60,000 nt of DNA from Adiantum capillus-veneris. Its lineage: Eukaryota; Streptophyta; Polypodiopsida; Polypodiales; Pteridaceae. Made by a program: the position numbers and the translations under genes. The notes beneath the pieces were generated by a model. The model saw nothing but the letters and a program-made list of their open reading frames with translations, searched no databases and was not told the origin of the DNA. Below are positions 10,801 to 21,700 of this stretch, piece by piece (position 1 is the stretch's first letter; the number at the start of each line of letters is the position of its first letter). The stretch is from NCBI GenBank assembly GCA_014529385.2, contig CM043966.1:88318587-88378586 (forward strand). Reading direction: 5' to 3'.

Positions 10801-12115
10801 TTTTTTGCTTGTTTATTTGCTCTTTATTACTCTAATTATTGCTTGCATTAACCGTTGACACTCCTACGATTTTCTAAGCATTCTTTGAGATTCTAAGCAA
10901 TTGAAAATTGCATTGTCATGTTTAGGAGAGGAGTTTATTACATGTGTGGATGCTTTGTTGTTGGATGTGGAAGCAATTGATGACCTAGAATGGCATAGGT
11001 AAGACTTTCATATTTCTCTAAAAAGTTAACTTACCATAATTTACTCTTACCATGATCCTTTTGTTTGTGTTAGTATTGAAATGTGGTTCAATAAAACACC
11101 AATCTATGATGGGTGTGAGTATTCATTGAAGGGAGAAATCTCCCAATATGTGGCAAGGTTGATATTTGCAGACTTCCCTACATCCATGCTAGTTGATGAT
11201 ATTCACAATCACACTATAGGTGAGCTTTTTTTATGGCTTCGTGTTTGTTATACTATGCATATATGTTATGATGTAATTTTTCGTGTTAACTTGAGTGTGT
11301 AGGTAATGTAAAAGTTGTTCCTGAGTGGAACCACTTTTCCACTGCCTTGGCGAGTGGTGTCATGGAAATTGTTGATGTTCACTTGGCAGACGAGGGTTTC
11401 TTGGTGACTTTGTCTCTTGTGCAACATTTGGGGGATCTTGCTATGCAAGATAATAGAGTTAGTTTGCAGATCCATCGCTCGTGGACTTTGATGTGTGATG
11501 GGGGATACTTGCATCCAGAGACTGGTGAGCAGGTGAGGTTTCCTTCTCTATGTGAAGCTTGTGCATGACATTTAGAATTCTTCTCTTTAAGTGATTGTTT
11601 TTCTCCTTACATAGTTGATGGATCTCACTCTTGGTTTGTTTTATCGCAAGAATGCTCAAAGCATTACACCTAATTATGATAGAAAGGCTGGGGAGGATGT
11701 TTCTCTTGAGTGCTTTCCAGCCTCAAGAAGCTACCTCACAGAGTCTCCACCTCATTCATCTAACAATTATACAAGGATAGCTAGAGATTTGATTCGAGGG
11801 GGAGCAGAGCGTATTGAGACTTTTTACAGGTAACTTTCTAGCCATGAACCTTTGTGAATCAGCACACTCATCTTGATAGTTATAAGCAAGCTCTTGTCGT
11901 TAAATTTTGATTATTATGTTTGAAACAGTTAATTTCTAGAAACATTCACATATGAGGACGACCATGTTATGGACATCTTTGCTGGGTGTGGTGGCTTGGG
12001 GCTTGCTTGCACAAAGGAGATCCGTCACTGTCTAATGCTAGAGGGTGATTTCTTTGTCTTCTCTGAGTGTTTAGAGAAGAAATTTTGTGGTCCTCCTCCT
12101 GAGGAGAAAAACTAG
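7856..12115 (+). pseudogene. Decayed 12-exon gene: ParB-like domain plus beta-class DNA amino-methyltransferase-like domain
   Basis: Joined across predicted introns the coding parts give one protein. Predicted exons: 7856-8589, 8675-8780, 8866-9079, 9443-9658, 9819-10139, 10217-10422, 10516-~10790, 10926-10998, 11074-11219, 11303-11532, 11615-11829, 11929-12115. Most junctions keep phase with good GT/AG sites; the first donor is AG/GCAAGT, a GC-AG intron. WDGNHR at 8541-8558 (after a one-base slip in a T9 run) resembles the ParB nucleotide-binding loop. LIFADFPT near 11162-11182 sits where motif IV (D/S-PP-Y/W) of amino-methyltransferases would be; DIFAGCGGLG at 11972-12001 resembles SAM-binding motif I. 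The order motif IV then motif I is that of beta-class N4/N6 enzymes. Lesions: stops at 7883, 8335, 8574, 10314, 10716, 11930; frameshifts near 8040, 8535 and 10717; the 9658/9819 junction is out of phase. Introns are retained, so it is not a processed copy. Domain names are by eye. Confidence 0.6.
8590..8674 (+). other. Predicted GC-AG intron
   Basis: Donor AG/GCAAGT matches the strong consensus of GC-AG introns, and TTTTGTAG gives the acceptor. Splicing here keeps the frame (GAA GAA G / AG CAC TCT), whereas the GT four bases further on does not. Confidence 0.55.
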
Positions 12116-12288
12116 TAGATAAGCTACTTTCATAGGTGGACAATTATTTTTGTGACTTGACTCTGTGTATTGTTTGAGATAGTATTTTTTCAATGCAACA
12201 ACAAGCAACATATGGAGATTGTGGGTTTTTCCCTTGTCCCCGCAAGGGTTTTTTCACCCACAATCATGATGCGTTGATTTGGGATTAT

Positions 12289-12474
12289 GTTTCATATCTC
12301 GAATCAAGGATCAATCTATATGTTGTTCAATTATGGGGAAAATATTGTGTTTGTCATGTCATTATCTTGTTATTGTTGATGTTTCATATCTCAAATCAAG
12401 GATCAATCTATATGTTGTTCAGTTATGGGGAAAATATTGTGTTTGTCATGTCATTATCTTATTGGGATTTGAGG
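12289..12474. repeat. 92-bp tandem duplication
   Basis: Two near-identical 92-bp units starting GTTTCATATCTC at 12289 and 12381. A third partial piece (GTCATTATCTTGTTATTG and neighbours) follows to about 12530. Lies just downstream of the methyltransferase-like pseudogene, probably outside its coding part. Confidence 0.85.
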
Positions 12475-13940
12475 TAATGCAAGCAATGTCATTATCTTGT
12501 TATTGTTGTTCTTATTGGGATTTAGGGTATTGCAAGCAAATGCCCTCCCCCATTAGAAAAGTCCTTCCATAAACAGCAATCTAAGAGCAAACGAATAGTA
12601 ACTTTCCATAACCAGCCAAACCACAAAGGAAAAGCACTGGATATCAACCTTGATGATGATAGAAACTCGAGAGAAAGCAACAACGAGTAATCTTATGGTT
12701 TCCCTTATCAAAGACTTCTGCCATGACCTCACAATTCAACATCAATGAGGATAGTATTGGCAGTGGTGATTCTTATGGCATCCCTTATCAAGAACTCAGA
12801 TCATCACCATCACTAGTAGCTTCCATAACAATCGTGGAAGGTCAACATCAAAGAACAGCAAGTCAAAGCCAAAAAGTTTGACAAATCTGGATACCAAAGA
12901 GCTAGCTTGGCCAAAATCAGGTATGGATCAAGAAAATAGAGATCTCCGACGAAAAATCACAAGATCCAACACCAAAAGGGAAACACTAGAAGTATGAAAG
13001 AACGGTGAATAAAGTCGCAAAGTTGCAAGCTTCCACAACTCAGATTTGGGTTCCAAAGTTGTTGATTCAAGCACAAAGAGGTCAGGAGTTCATTTGGATT
13101 CAGAAATAGTTAAAGTCAGATTCCGTCCACATGAAAGAAGAAGAAGAATAGAGAACATGGAGTAGACAAAGATACACAAAGCCAAATGATGGACTTGGAG
13201 ATAAAGTGAATGCATAGGAAAAGCTCGGAAGCAAAGAAACAGAGATCAACATATGGGCATCACTATGTTGGACATCAAGGAGATGATCACAACACAATAT
13301 ATGGAGTATATGGAGTCCAAAAGTTGGAATAGAAAACCTGCATGGTATTGACTCCAAGACACCTCACAAAGACTTTTGATCATTACATACACATGAGGTG
13401 TCCGAATGAAGCATGCATAGTACCAAAATGACCAGAAAAGAGCGAAGAACCCAAAGATATGGTCATAGCTCGCCAAAGTTCCAAGTGGTAGCAACCATGA
13501 TTGGTGCCACCTAACTCCAAAACTCAGGAAATTGATACCCGTAGATAGCCCTAGTCAAGTGGATGAGCAAACAGGTCACATGAACAAAAATAGTAAACTT
13601 AGAGCACTAGCTAAAAACGGGTTGAAATAGCTAAAAAAGAATGGTTTTTTGAAGAATTTTAGCTCAATGGCAATGAGATGAAGCTATCCTAAAAATAAAC
13701 CATGCAATAAGCATCCTGGATTTCAAGTTTCATCAAAATATGCAAAACCGCAACATTTTTTGCCAAAACTGATGTGAAAACCTAAAAAGGAGTGTGATGC
13801 ATGAATTTTCTCATGGATAGAACAAACATGATTCAAAGATGAATGGAAATTCATCATCGAACCATAACTAGCTGAAAGCTTGTTTCACAACAAAGAAAGT
13901 AATGTATAATGTCCAAATCCCTGATAAAACAAGTCATACA

Positions 13941-14011
13941 AATCGGACTCTACTCATCAAGAGGAACCCAAATCCCTCATAATCGGACTCTACTCATCAA
14001 GAGGAACCCAA
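13941..14011. repeat. 40-bp tandem repeat, about 1.8 copies
   Basis: The unit beginning AATCGGACTCTACTCATCAA is repeated at 13941 and 13981 with no change over about 31 bp. Confidence 0.9.
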
Positions 14012-14034
14012 CCATACCACTTTAACCCCGTTTC

Positions 14035-14510
14035 ACCACAATTGGCAGCAACCGCAATTGGCGCCACACCTACAGTCTTTTGTCTTTTCAAACATAGAGG
14101 TCAATATAGTGGATAAAAGTATGGCATGTGGATACTCTAAAGATCAGAAATTCAATGAGGATCCCAAATATAGTTTTCAATTTGGTAAAAATTGGTTGGA
14201 GTAAAAAACCACCCCTAAAATCCCAGTTATCTGATAGGAGCCGACAATTTTTGGCCTAGATTTGAAGATTTTGAGCTTCAAATTCATCAAGAATAGCCTA
14301 GATGGAAAGAGCATGAGCTGAATATACAAGATATATGACCAAAACAAAATCCTAATAGAGTTGGCAACAACTACAATTGTTGCCACCCTAAGAGTCTTTT
14401 TACTTTCTAAAGCATAGAAGTTAGTCAATGGACAAAAGTATGGCATGTGGGTACTCTACATGTCAGAAATCAAACAAGGAAACCAAATATGGAGTCAAAT
14501 CAAGAGAAAA
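14035..14510. repeat. Diverged tandem duplication, period about 315 bp
   Basis: Blocks near 14040-14160 and 14355-14480 share the same order of words: GGCAnCAAC, GTTGCCACC or GGCGCCACAC, AGTCTTTT, AAAAGTATGGCATGTGG, TACTCTA, CAGAAAT. Clearly related but diverged. Confidence 0.7.
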
Positions 14511-15199
14511 GTGTAAAAAGTTAGGAGTTGACTCCAAGCAACCCAACGGAACCCTAAAAGGGCCATAACAATATCCAAAATTACTAGGCCACCAAAAAGA
14601 AAGCCTCTGAAGCCACAACTCTATGTAGATGAGGACATCAGTACGAACAAGAAGAGCTTTGAAGAGTAGACCTCACTGTTAAACAATCAAGAAAATATAA
14701 AATATGTCAATTGTTGGACAAAATGGTGGCATCTAAAGACCAACACAATGGTACAGGCCTAAATCTCCAACACCTCAATGGGATTTTGGTCTTGAAACAG
14801 GTAAGTCAAGTCGCCATTAAAAATTCAAAGCATAAAAAGTTAGAGTCGGGTAGTTGAGCAACTAAATGAGCAAAGCATTTGTCCCAGAGCTTCAAGAAAT
14901 ATTTTCTATGGTCTAAGAGTCTTAGCTATCATAGGTACCACTCAATATGGAAGAGTTGAGCATAATTACATTGTTTCACTCATGATGGTATAGGTGAGCA
15001 TAAGAGTCAAAGTCTATATCAATTTAAGTCATGAGAATAGAAGGAAGAAGTTCAAAAGAAACTTACACACTAAGCACGGTGAGGAATGAGTGGAGAAACT
15101 TCTACATCAAAAACCCTTCTAGGAAAAGTGAAAGCTATTGAGATGTCATTGGATGTCACATGTGATATGTTCTTTCCTTAAGGTACCCATCAAATCCAT

Positions 15200-15924
15200 T
15201 TCTCACACCGCATGCTTTTCTTGAACAAATCTCTCATGTGCATATAGAGTGTCCAATAAATTGACACATGCATTTGCCACTCTTTCTTTGCTTCTCCAAG
15301 GCACTCTCGCCTTGCAGGAACAGGTGATGAAGAGGGATAGATGGAAAGTTGCACATATGTACCATGATGCACAAGTACTTACCAATATTTGAGCAAGCAC
15401 ATGCCGGCCCGGTAGGAGGCCACTTTCTGACTGATAAAACCGCAAAGTCAATACTCCTTGTAGGAATCTGGTGGCCTACTATGTTCATGGATGTAGAGAA
15501 ATATGTCAAATGATTTGATGCCTACCAACAAACAAAAGTATCGATGCGACGTGATGAAAAGCCGTTGAGACCAATGATGGAAGCTAGGGTTTTCACCAAA
15601 TGGCAAAGAGTCTTTGTTGCACCTACTTCACCACCGGCATGTTCAATACATCATCGTGGCCACAAATTATTTAACAAAATGGGTAGAGGCCAAAGAAACA
15701 TAGAAGAACGAGGCCAAAACAACAACGCAGTTCTTGTATGACAACATCTTCACGAGATGCGGGCTTTTGATTGAGATAGTGAGCGATCCCGGGACTCATT
15801 TCCTCAACGAGATGAATGGTCATCTATTGCAAGAGTTTATGGTGCTTCATTCAAAATTTATGCCATACCACCCTCAAGCAAATGGGCAAGCCGAGAGCAC
15901 AAACAAAATTCTATGCACGGTGCT
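15200..15924 (+). pseudogene. Integrase, N-terminal half of a split gypsy element
   Basis: Reads as a broken integrase aligned with element B: linker, HHCC zinc module (HAGPVGGH ... IWWPTMFMD ... a degraded second Cys), core starting RRDEKPLRPMMEAR, then VSDPGTHFLNE and PYHPQANGQAESTNK. The first catalytic Asp is lost (B has GIDFVGP, here QRVFVAP); the second Asp and the Glu are visible. Several stops and frameshifts. It stops abruptly at LCTV/L at 15924, where an LTR begins. The missing continuation is on the minus strand at 23576-24184. A dead fragment. Confidence 0.85.
15920..15924. other. Target-site duplication, left (GTGCT)
   Basis: Five bases directly before the LTR. The partner is ATGCT read on the minus strand at 24189-24185, next to the other LTR. 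Removing the insertion gives an in-frame integrase (L C T V L T K I V), as in element B. Confidence 0.8.
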
Positions 15925-16835
15925 TGTTGAAGCGGTTGACCAACACACATCAAATTCGATTGGTCAATGAAGGTGCATTGATTATTTTTTCACCTTTTTG
16001 CCTAAAGAAGGCTTTATAACTCCTAATCCTGAGAAATTTTTGTAGTAATGAAAGAAGATAGAGAGTTTGGTGCACACACTGCTGTAATAACTGTCTCTTT
16101 TTAGACCAAATACCTAATTTAGAGCCCTAGGTATATAAGCCAAAGGTTGTAATTATTAAGGTAGATCAATTATCGTAAACAAAAGAGCATATGTGCGATA
16201 TCAGCCTATGATTGCGCTCTCACATCTCCATGTACGGACATGGCATTGCAATGAAACTTCAAGTGTTACTTCTACATGCTCTTAGCTTCATGTACATGTT
16301 TTTTGTGTTGTGTTTGAGTGTTATGTACGACGCATCAAGTGGTTTTACCTCGAGGTTGCTCTATGTACTAATTTTAACTTTTAGAGATAATTAATGGTTT
16401 AAACTTGTTTCTAAGCTTGGATAGAGGTAGCTAGGACTAGAGAGGATCCATAGGACCCCTCATTCATCACTTTTGGTGTAGGTGGAGAGTGGCGGAGGTC
16501 GCGGTTTCTCATCCCATTCAATTGAGTTTTGGTCACATTTTTGGGTTCCCCTTGGTCTTATTAGCTAGGATATCAAGTTTTATCAAGTTTGGAGTATTTT
16601 GAGTCCTCTACGACCTTTAGGAATCTTGGTTAGCTTGCATGCAGGTTTCTTGCTATTTGCTAGATCTACCTTGTATAGAGAGTGTGACACCTTTCTCCTC
16701 AGAGCATTACTACTTAGGTCATTTCATTCTATGTTTCCATGCACTAGTCGGGCCAGCTACGACCTCGGATTGACAATTTATGTTGGTTTGAGTTTTCGCT
16801 ACTCTACATCATTCGATCATGACAATCTGCCAACA
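15925..16835 (+). mobile_element. 5' LTR of an element inserted into the integrase gene (911 bp)
   Basis: Begins TGTTGAAGCGGTTGACC and ends GCCAACA, followed by a PBS. TATATAA at 16132-16138. It aligns over its length with the inverted LTR at 24190-25022. Ends and promoter resemble the LTRs of elements A and B, so it is from the same broad group. Peptides readable in it are shared with the other LTR only because the DNA is shared. Confidence 0.85.
16132..16138 (+). promoter_or_regulatory. TATA box of inserted LTR
   Basis: TATATAA within AGGTATATAAGCCAAAGG, the block conserved in the LTRs of A and of the inverted copy. Confidence 0.65.
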
Positions 16836-16836
16836 T

Positions 16837-16854
16837 TGGTGCCATTGCCGGGGG
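16837..16854 (+). promoter_or_regulatory. Primer binding site of the inserted element (degenerate tRNA-Asp type)
   Basis: TGGTGCCATTGCCGGGGG, one base inside the LTR end. It matches the tRNA-Asp complement at most positions, with substitutions at two or three. Confidence 0.75.
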
Positions 16855-16855
16855 T

Positions 16856-17010
16856 CATGATAAAGATGCATCAAAATTTCTTACATTGTCTTAGCAGGTC
16901 TCCACAAGGGACATTTATAGCATAGGGTTGTGGTGTACATGATAAAGATGGGTCAAAACTCCTCACATTGTGTTAGCGGGTCGTCGAAAGGGGCGTTTGT
17001 AGCATAGTTA
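16856..17010. repeat. 82-bp tandem duplication directly after the PBS
   Basis: Units starting CATGATAAAGATG at 16856 and 16938 run in parallel through ACATTGT(C/G)TTAGC and AGCATAG. They are diverged by about one base in five. Confidence 0.75.
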
Positions 17011-17026
17011 TCTAGCATTAACACAA

Positions 17027-17895
17027 TGTCAATACTCAGGGAAGGGACACGGATGGGGCATAGAGAATCTTTGAGGATGTTAACCTCAAGAAATGAATCT
17101 ATAGAATGACAATACCTCTTGCACAAGAAAATCTAACACTTCTGAATCTGGAAAATTTGCCTATGTCCTACCTCACTGCACTAGGTTGTCACACCATTTC
17201 GGTACTCAAACGGAGTTTAAATGCTACAAAACTTTAGGACAAGTTCTAAAATGCTTCAAGGCACAATCCTATAAAGTTTGGTTGCGATCTAATGAGGTAC
17301 CAAAATTAGGATCCATCATGAATTAGGTCTAGAAAACTACAACATAACATACCAAAAAGGTTGCCCTATGGCTTAGGAACACTCTCCTATGGTCAAAATG
17401 TCAAAAACAGAAAAACCATTAATGCACTGTAAATAGCCAATTTAGCTTTCTATTGCATAGTAGCAAAGCACAATAGAATTGACAATGATTACACTTAAAT
17501 GAAAGAGAAGTTGACAAGGAACACAATGCAAGTTTCACATCAGAATGTGATTACCAGAGCTCAAGGTATAATGATTACAAAGCACGTGAGAGTTGCCGCT
17601 CTCAGTTGTATGCTCAAAACTGAAAACCTTGTAATAATGATTCGTCCTTTCCCACTTACAAAATGAACTTTAAAATTAGGGTTTCTTGGCCATTTGCCGG
17701 TTTTACAAGGCTCATAACCAATTACAGACTTTACAATCAAGATTTTGCATAGACAAACTCATCATATATTTGATTAAGATTAGAGGCTCTCTCATAATTA
17801 CAAGGCTTTTTGAAAAAATAAATATGGATATTCAAAATTTTAGGGCTTATGAAGAAGGGGTCAACTAGCAAGGCACCCATCTGGTTCGACTACCA
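17027..17895 (-). mobile_element. Probable 3' LTR of the split (host) gypsy element
   Basis: Minus strand starts TGGTAGTCGAACC directly after a polypurine tract and ends ...TATTGACA at 17027. TG...CA ends and length near 870 bp fit an LTR, but no second copy is in the window, so the limits are inferred from the polypurine tract and from where the inserted element's leader ends. Confidence 0.4.
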
Positions 17896-17898
17896 AGA

Positions 17899-17911
17899 TT
17901 CCCCCCTTCCT
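17899..17911 (-). promoter_or_regulatory. Polypurine tract of the split element
   Basis: Minus strand AGGAAGGGGGGAA three bases before the TG of the putative LTR. This is the usual site where plus-strand DNA synthesis starts in LTR elements. Confidence 0.5.
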
Positions 17912-18149
17912 AGTCTTTGCATGTCCTCGTGCAAACTCGGGTGTGGTCTTGATCTTTGCCTTCATCTTTCACCATGTCCTTGTTCTTGGCTTTGGCACAA
18001 ATGTTGATTGTCACTGTGATTGTTGGATTTTTTAGCAATCCAATGTGTGCTTCTTTAATGTTTAAGTGAGGAGCTTGAACTTATCATCCCTTGCTTTGAT
18101 TTCCATCATTGCTGCTAATTCTCTGAAGGGACTGTTCATTAATGTGCTT

Positions 18150-18905
18150 TGATAGGCTACATGGCATGTAGGTAGATTTTTGGTCATGGGGTTAAATATT
18201 GTAGAGTCAATTTCAAAGAAACCGATCATGAACACCTCCTTGAATGTTTGCAGGTACTAGGAGGGTAGAAACATGACACGAGAGTACAACCCCATGATCA
18301 CATTTTGGCTCAAAATCTTTGTTTCCAAGTTCTAGCACAAGCCTCTGGTGCCTTCCAAGAACACTTTCCAAGGGTGTTCCACTGCCTTGATGTCTTCAAA
18401 TGTTGTGATTCATGTTATGAGCATTTAGGAAATTTTCACTAGCATCTGACCTGTCAAATCTCGGACGTCCCGCATCTGTGTGAGGACCCCTTGCAAGGTG
18501 TTCACCATCTATCTTTCGGGGGGTGGGAAATTATTGGCCAACTTAGATAGAAGAGGATAATTTAACACTGTCAGTCATTTGCTTTGCCATGTGTAGAAGC
18601 TATCCCAGGATCACTCTCTATTGATGGGATAGAAAGTAGGGTCAATCTTGAGGTGCTATGGGAAATTTTTGTAGTAGGTCTCGTCCCGCTATCTCTTTTC
18701 AAACCACCTCTTCCTCCAAAGGGGTTGATTCTCAAGAATGGCCAGTACATGGTCCACTATCACAGGTACTTCTCTATAGTCTCCTTTGTGATTTGGCTCG
18801 ATTGTGGGAAGCAACTTCTTTTTTCACAGGAGAGCTTCTTGCTTCAACAATGGAAGAGAGATCGTTTCATGGCCGTAGGTCTTGACCACTTCATTTGGAA
18901 CGATC
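18150..18905 (-). pseudogene. Degenerate coding remnant, 3' part of the post-pol frame of the split element
   Basis: The minus strand reads as protein-like sequence broken by frequent single stops (for example ENQPLWRKRWFEKR, NTLQGVLTQMRDVRDLTGQM, TTFEDIKAVEHPWKVFLEG). I do not recognise the family. It continues the direction of the coiled-coil segments at 19248-19741 and the frame at 20457-21431, so it may be the C-terminal part of the same large protein. It lies between the integrase/protease remnant and the putative 3' LTR. Confidence 0.4.
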
Positions 18906-19247
18906 ATTAAAAAGGCCACTATCTCCAGCACATTAAGCATTGCATGTAATCTTTGTGTGAAGGGTCATGTACCTCTAAAATCCATCTCTTTATTTCATCT
19001 CAATCATCTGTTCTGTCTTTGGGGGATTCCAAATCATGTAATCCACCTTCAATAGAAGTGCTTGGTAGCTCTACTAGAGGTAGGTCTACCCGTGTGTGCT
19101 CTATTTCCATAATGTAGATGGTGTAATAGCAGATATTACCACTTGAGCTTGGAAGGTACTGATTGTCATGTCTTTCTTTTGTAGCTCCAAGGCATCTTCC
19201 CTTTGGGCAACTAACCCTTCTCGTGCTTTGGCCAGCTGCTCTTGAAG

Positions 19248-19741
19248 CTACCTGATTTCTTCATCTTTTTGGGCTTGGATGGCTTTATGTCCTGCAATCA
19301 TGATTTGTTGATCATATTTCTCTTGGGACAATTCTTCTTTGAGTGCTTTCAGCTCCTCTAAAGAAGCTACTAGAGTCGATGAAGTTGAGGCTAGGGTTGG
19401 TGTGTCTTGCATTGCTAGAAGCTGTGTTAGTGTAGTTTTCACTAAACCATAGGATTGCCCAAGCTTTACATTCTTTGTTGTTCTCTTTCAAGGTCCTCTT
19501 TCAATCATTTTTGATCCACTTGTAGCTGACTCTTTAACTCATTTTAAGTGTGTGCTTCTTGATAGTAGTAAGTGGCACCTTTCTTCTCCTTGTCTAGCTC
19601 ACCTTGCAACTGTGTTTGGCTATTTAGGAGTTCATGAACCTTCTGTTGTAGCCATTGATCTATTTCCGTCACTTTCAGTGATTCTTCTTTTGCATCCTCT
19701 AGGTCCATCTCCCACAGTCTATTAATATATATATTTAACAT
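19248..19741 (-). pseudogene. Coiled-coil remnant of the post-pol frame
   Basis: Two minus-strand pieces (19544-19741 and 19248-19442, in different frames) rich in Leu, Glu, Lys and Gln (SLEELKALKEELSQEKYDQ; HELLNSQTQLQGELDKEKK) with heptad-like spacing. Likely one coiled coil interrupted by a frameshift. No specific family recognised. Confidence 0.45.
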
Positions 19742-20456
19742 TTGAATTGCATCATTAGGTGCTCTACATGTTCCTCAGTGTCAAAGGAGTGGATGAGCTA
19801 ATCTCCACCCTCAATTATTGCGCTTGTACAAGGTGACACTAGTTCTCTTTCTGATTATTTGGTTTGTGGGAGGTGCTAGGTTCTAGATCTCTAACTTTTG
19901 GTACTTCTTTAGTCTTCTTTTTCTCTTGCTTTTGATTAGAAAGGGGACCATGATCTGTCTTTTCAAATTCTTTCACTTTGTTGTCTTATTGCTTCTTTGA
20001 GTGATTTTCTATTGAGAGGTCGCGATTTCTTTAGTTGCCTTTTTCTCTTTGTCCTCATTGACTTGTTGCTTTGGAAGTGGAAATTATTGAGCTTTATTTT
20101 TCATCTCAGTTGCACCTTGTGACTCTTGAGTAGGAGGAGGAATGGTTGGCTTGGAGAGCAGTGGCACAATTTCTGAGTGGATTTCTAGAGTTTCCACACA
20201 TGTCTCCTCCCTTGGCGGTTCCTTATCGTCCATTTCTTTGCTCTAAGACTTAGAAAAGTCGTTTGAAGATTTAGGCTCATTGATTTTTTTCTTTTTTGGA
20301 CTCCTCATGAGATTATTGTTTTACCTTTCGCTTTACCTCATTATGGATACATTGTCACATCGTACCAACAAGCTTCACATTAGTTGATGCTATCCTCCTT
20401 TTATATTGCTTTACGTTTTCTATTCTTTCTGCTTTTCTTTGCTCTAGTGGATTTTG

Positions 20457-21700
20457 CTAACCATCCTCCTCTTTGTCATCGGCATCGGCTCCAAGTCTTT
20501 TCTTCTCCTCAGCTAGCTTTTGTGCTCTTTCTTCTCTTGGCCTTTGAGCTTCTTCCATAGATATTTGTATTTGACGGATTGGAATTTTTTCTCTTAGCTC
20601 TATCAGTTGATACTTTACTCGTACTAGAGGGAAGGTAATGCCCTCCTCTTCATCTTTCTCATCGGTGGTGGATTGAAATTCTAAGGGTGTATCTCTGTTG
20701 CGGGGCTTGATTTCAACACTGAACTCTATATCTGTTTCCATTACTTCACTATCAAATGTCCCTTCCTCAAGAGCTTTGTCCTCTTGTTTTCTTTGTTGCA
20801 CGCACAGTAGAGGGTAGGATGCCATTGGACGGATTGCATGATTTGACTTGTTTAGTAGATTGAATTGAGATTGTGCTTGTGGAAATTGGTCTATCATTCC
20901 AAGTGCTTGATAGGAAATCCTAGTCAGCATTGGCCATCCATTCATGTAAGTCTTGTTTTGCTCACTGCTCTTGAGGTTAGCCTTGACCAAATTTTCAAGA
21001 ATATATGTCCCCAATTCACAGTGGACCACCCTTTGCTCTGAAATCCCCATGGACATTACCATTGCAATGTGCAAATTAGGCTATGTGTACCTTAGTGGCT
21101 TCTGTACCTTGAGATGTTGGAATATCAGTCGTAGTGGCAACTCCGTCTTTGAACATACCAAATCCTTGTAGGTGAATTTGTGCCCTTGCTGCTTGATGAA
21201 TGCTTTGTTGTTATCAATAGCCTTTGTCTTTAGCAGTAGGTTATGGTTTCTCAATGGTAGATGTAAGGCTTGGTTGATCAGATCAGTGGTGATCGGAACC
21301 TTTACCGTCTCTCCGTCTTTGTTGGTCAAGGTGGATTCACCATTGTATTGAATTGAGCTCATTAGCTCATGTGCTCTTTGAAAATTGTTCTCCATGGCTA
21401 TAGTATGAAGAAGGTGTCCATCTGTAGACACCTGGATCCCTCAATGACTTCTTTGTGCTAGTGCAATGTCCAGAGTTCCTTTGGGAAAATGGTAGTCATC
21501 ACTTTTGTACCATCTTCGGCCTCAAATCTTCCAATGAAGATATTTTCAAGTATCTTTGCCAAGTCCTTCTCTTATATGTGGTCTTTCTCATTTGATGAGA
21601 TCTCCACCACCTGGTAGGGGTGAGCTTCCCACTACTTCCTTGGTCGTCTGTGAGGCACCTTGTCATCAGGTTTGCATGTAATTAGCTCCACAAGTTGGCT
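20457..21700 (-). pseudogene. Large post-pol protein of the split gypsy element (plant-transposon type, unassigned)
   Basis: From 21431 to 20457 a single minus-strand frame of 325 codons is broken by only one stop (about 21081). Upstream to about 21700 the sequence still reads as protein with a few stops (KILENIFIGRFEAEDGTKVM). Visible parts: VPITTDLINQALHLP and FTYKDLVCSKTELPLRLIFQHL, reminiscent of the plant transposon-associated domain seen in some gypsy polyproteins, then an acidic, highly charged C-terminal tail (REERAQKLAEEKKRLGADAD). No signal peptide or membrane segment seen, so not an obvious envelope-like protein. It lies downstream of integrase and a second protease. Function unknown. 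Confidence 0.45.

Larger units (their letters stand above)
12540..15190. other. Degenerate non-coding region, possibly 3' part of a gypsy element
   Basis: No sustained reading frame. Between 12885 and 13110 the plus strand can be read as scattered IWIPK / IWVPK / VWIKK peptides. The same IWIPK motif occurs twice in the post-integrase tail of element B (57671-58186), so this may be a decayed copy of that tail. Tandem repeats inside are listed separately. The remainder shows nothing I recognise. Confidence 0.35.

Noticed and set aside
7856-12115. Excess of stops explained by cytosine deamination in the methyltransferase-like gene
   Set aside because: Every stop codon can arise from CAA, CAG or CGA by C to T, so stops alone are not evidence without an intact relative to compare.
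16599-16925. 108-codon plus-strand frame similar to a minus-strand frame at 24233-24466
   Set aside because: The similarity comes from the two inverted LTR copies sharing DNA; the frames lie in LTR sequence and show no protein family.
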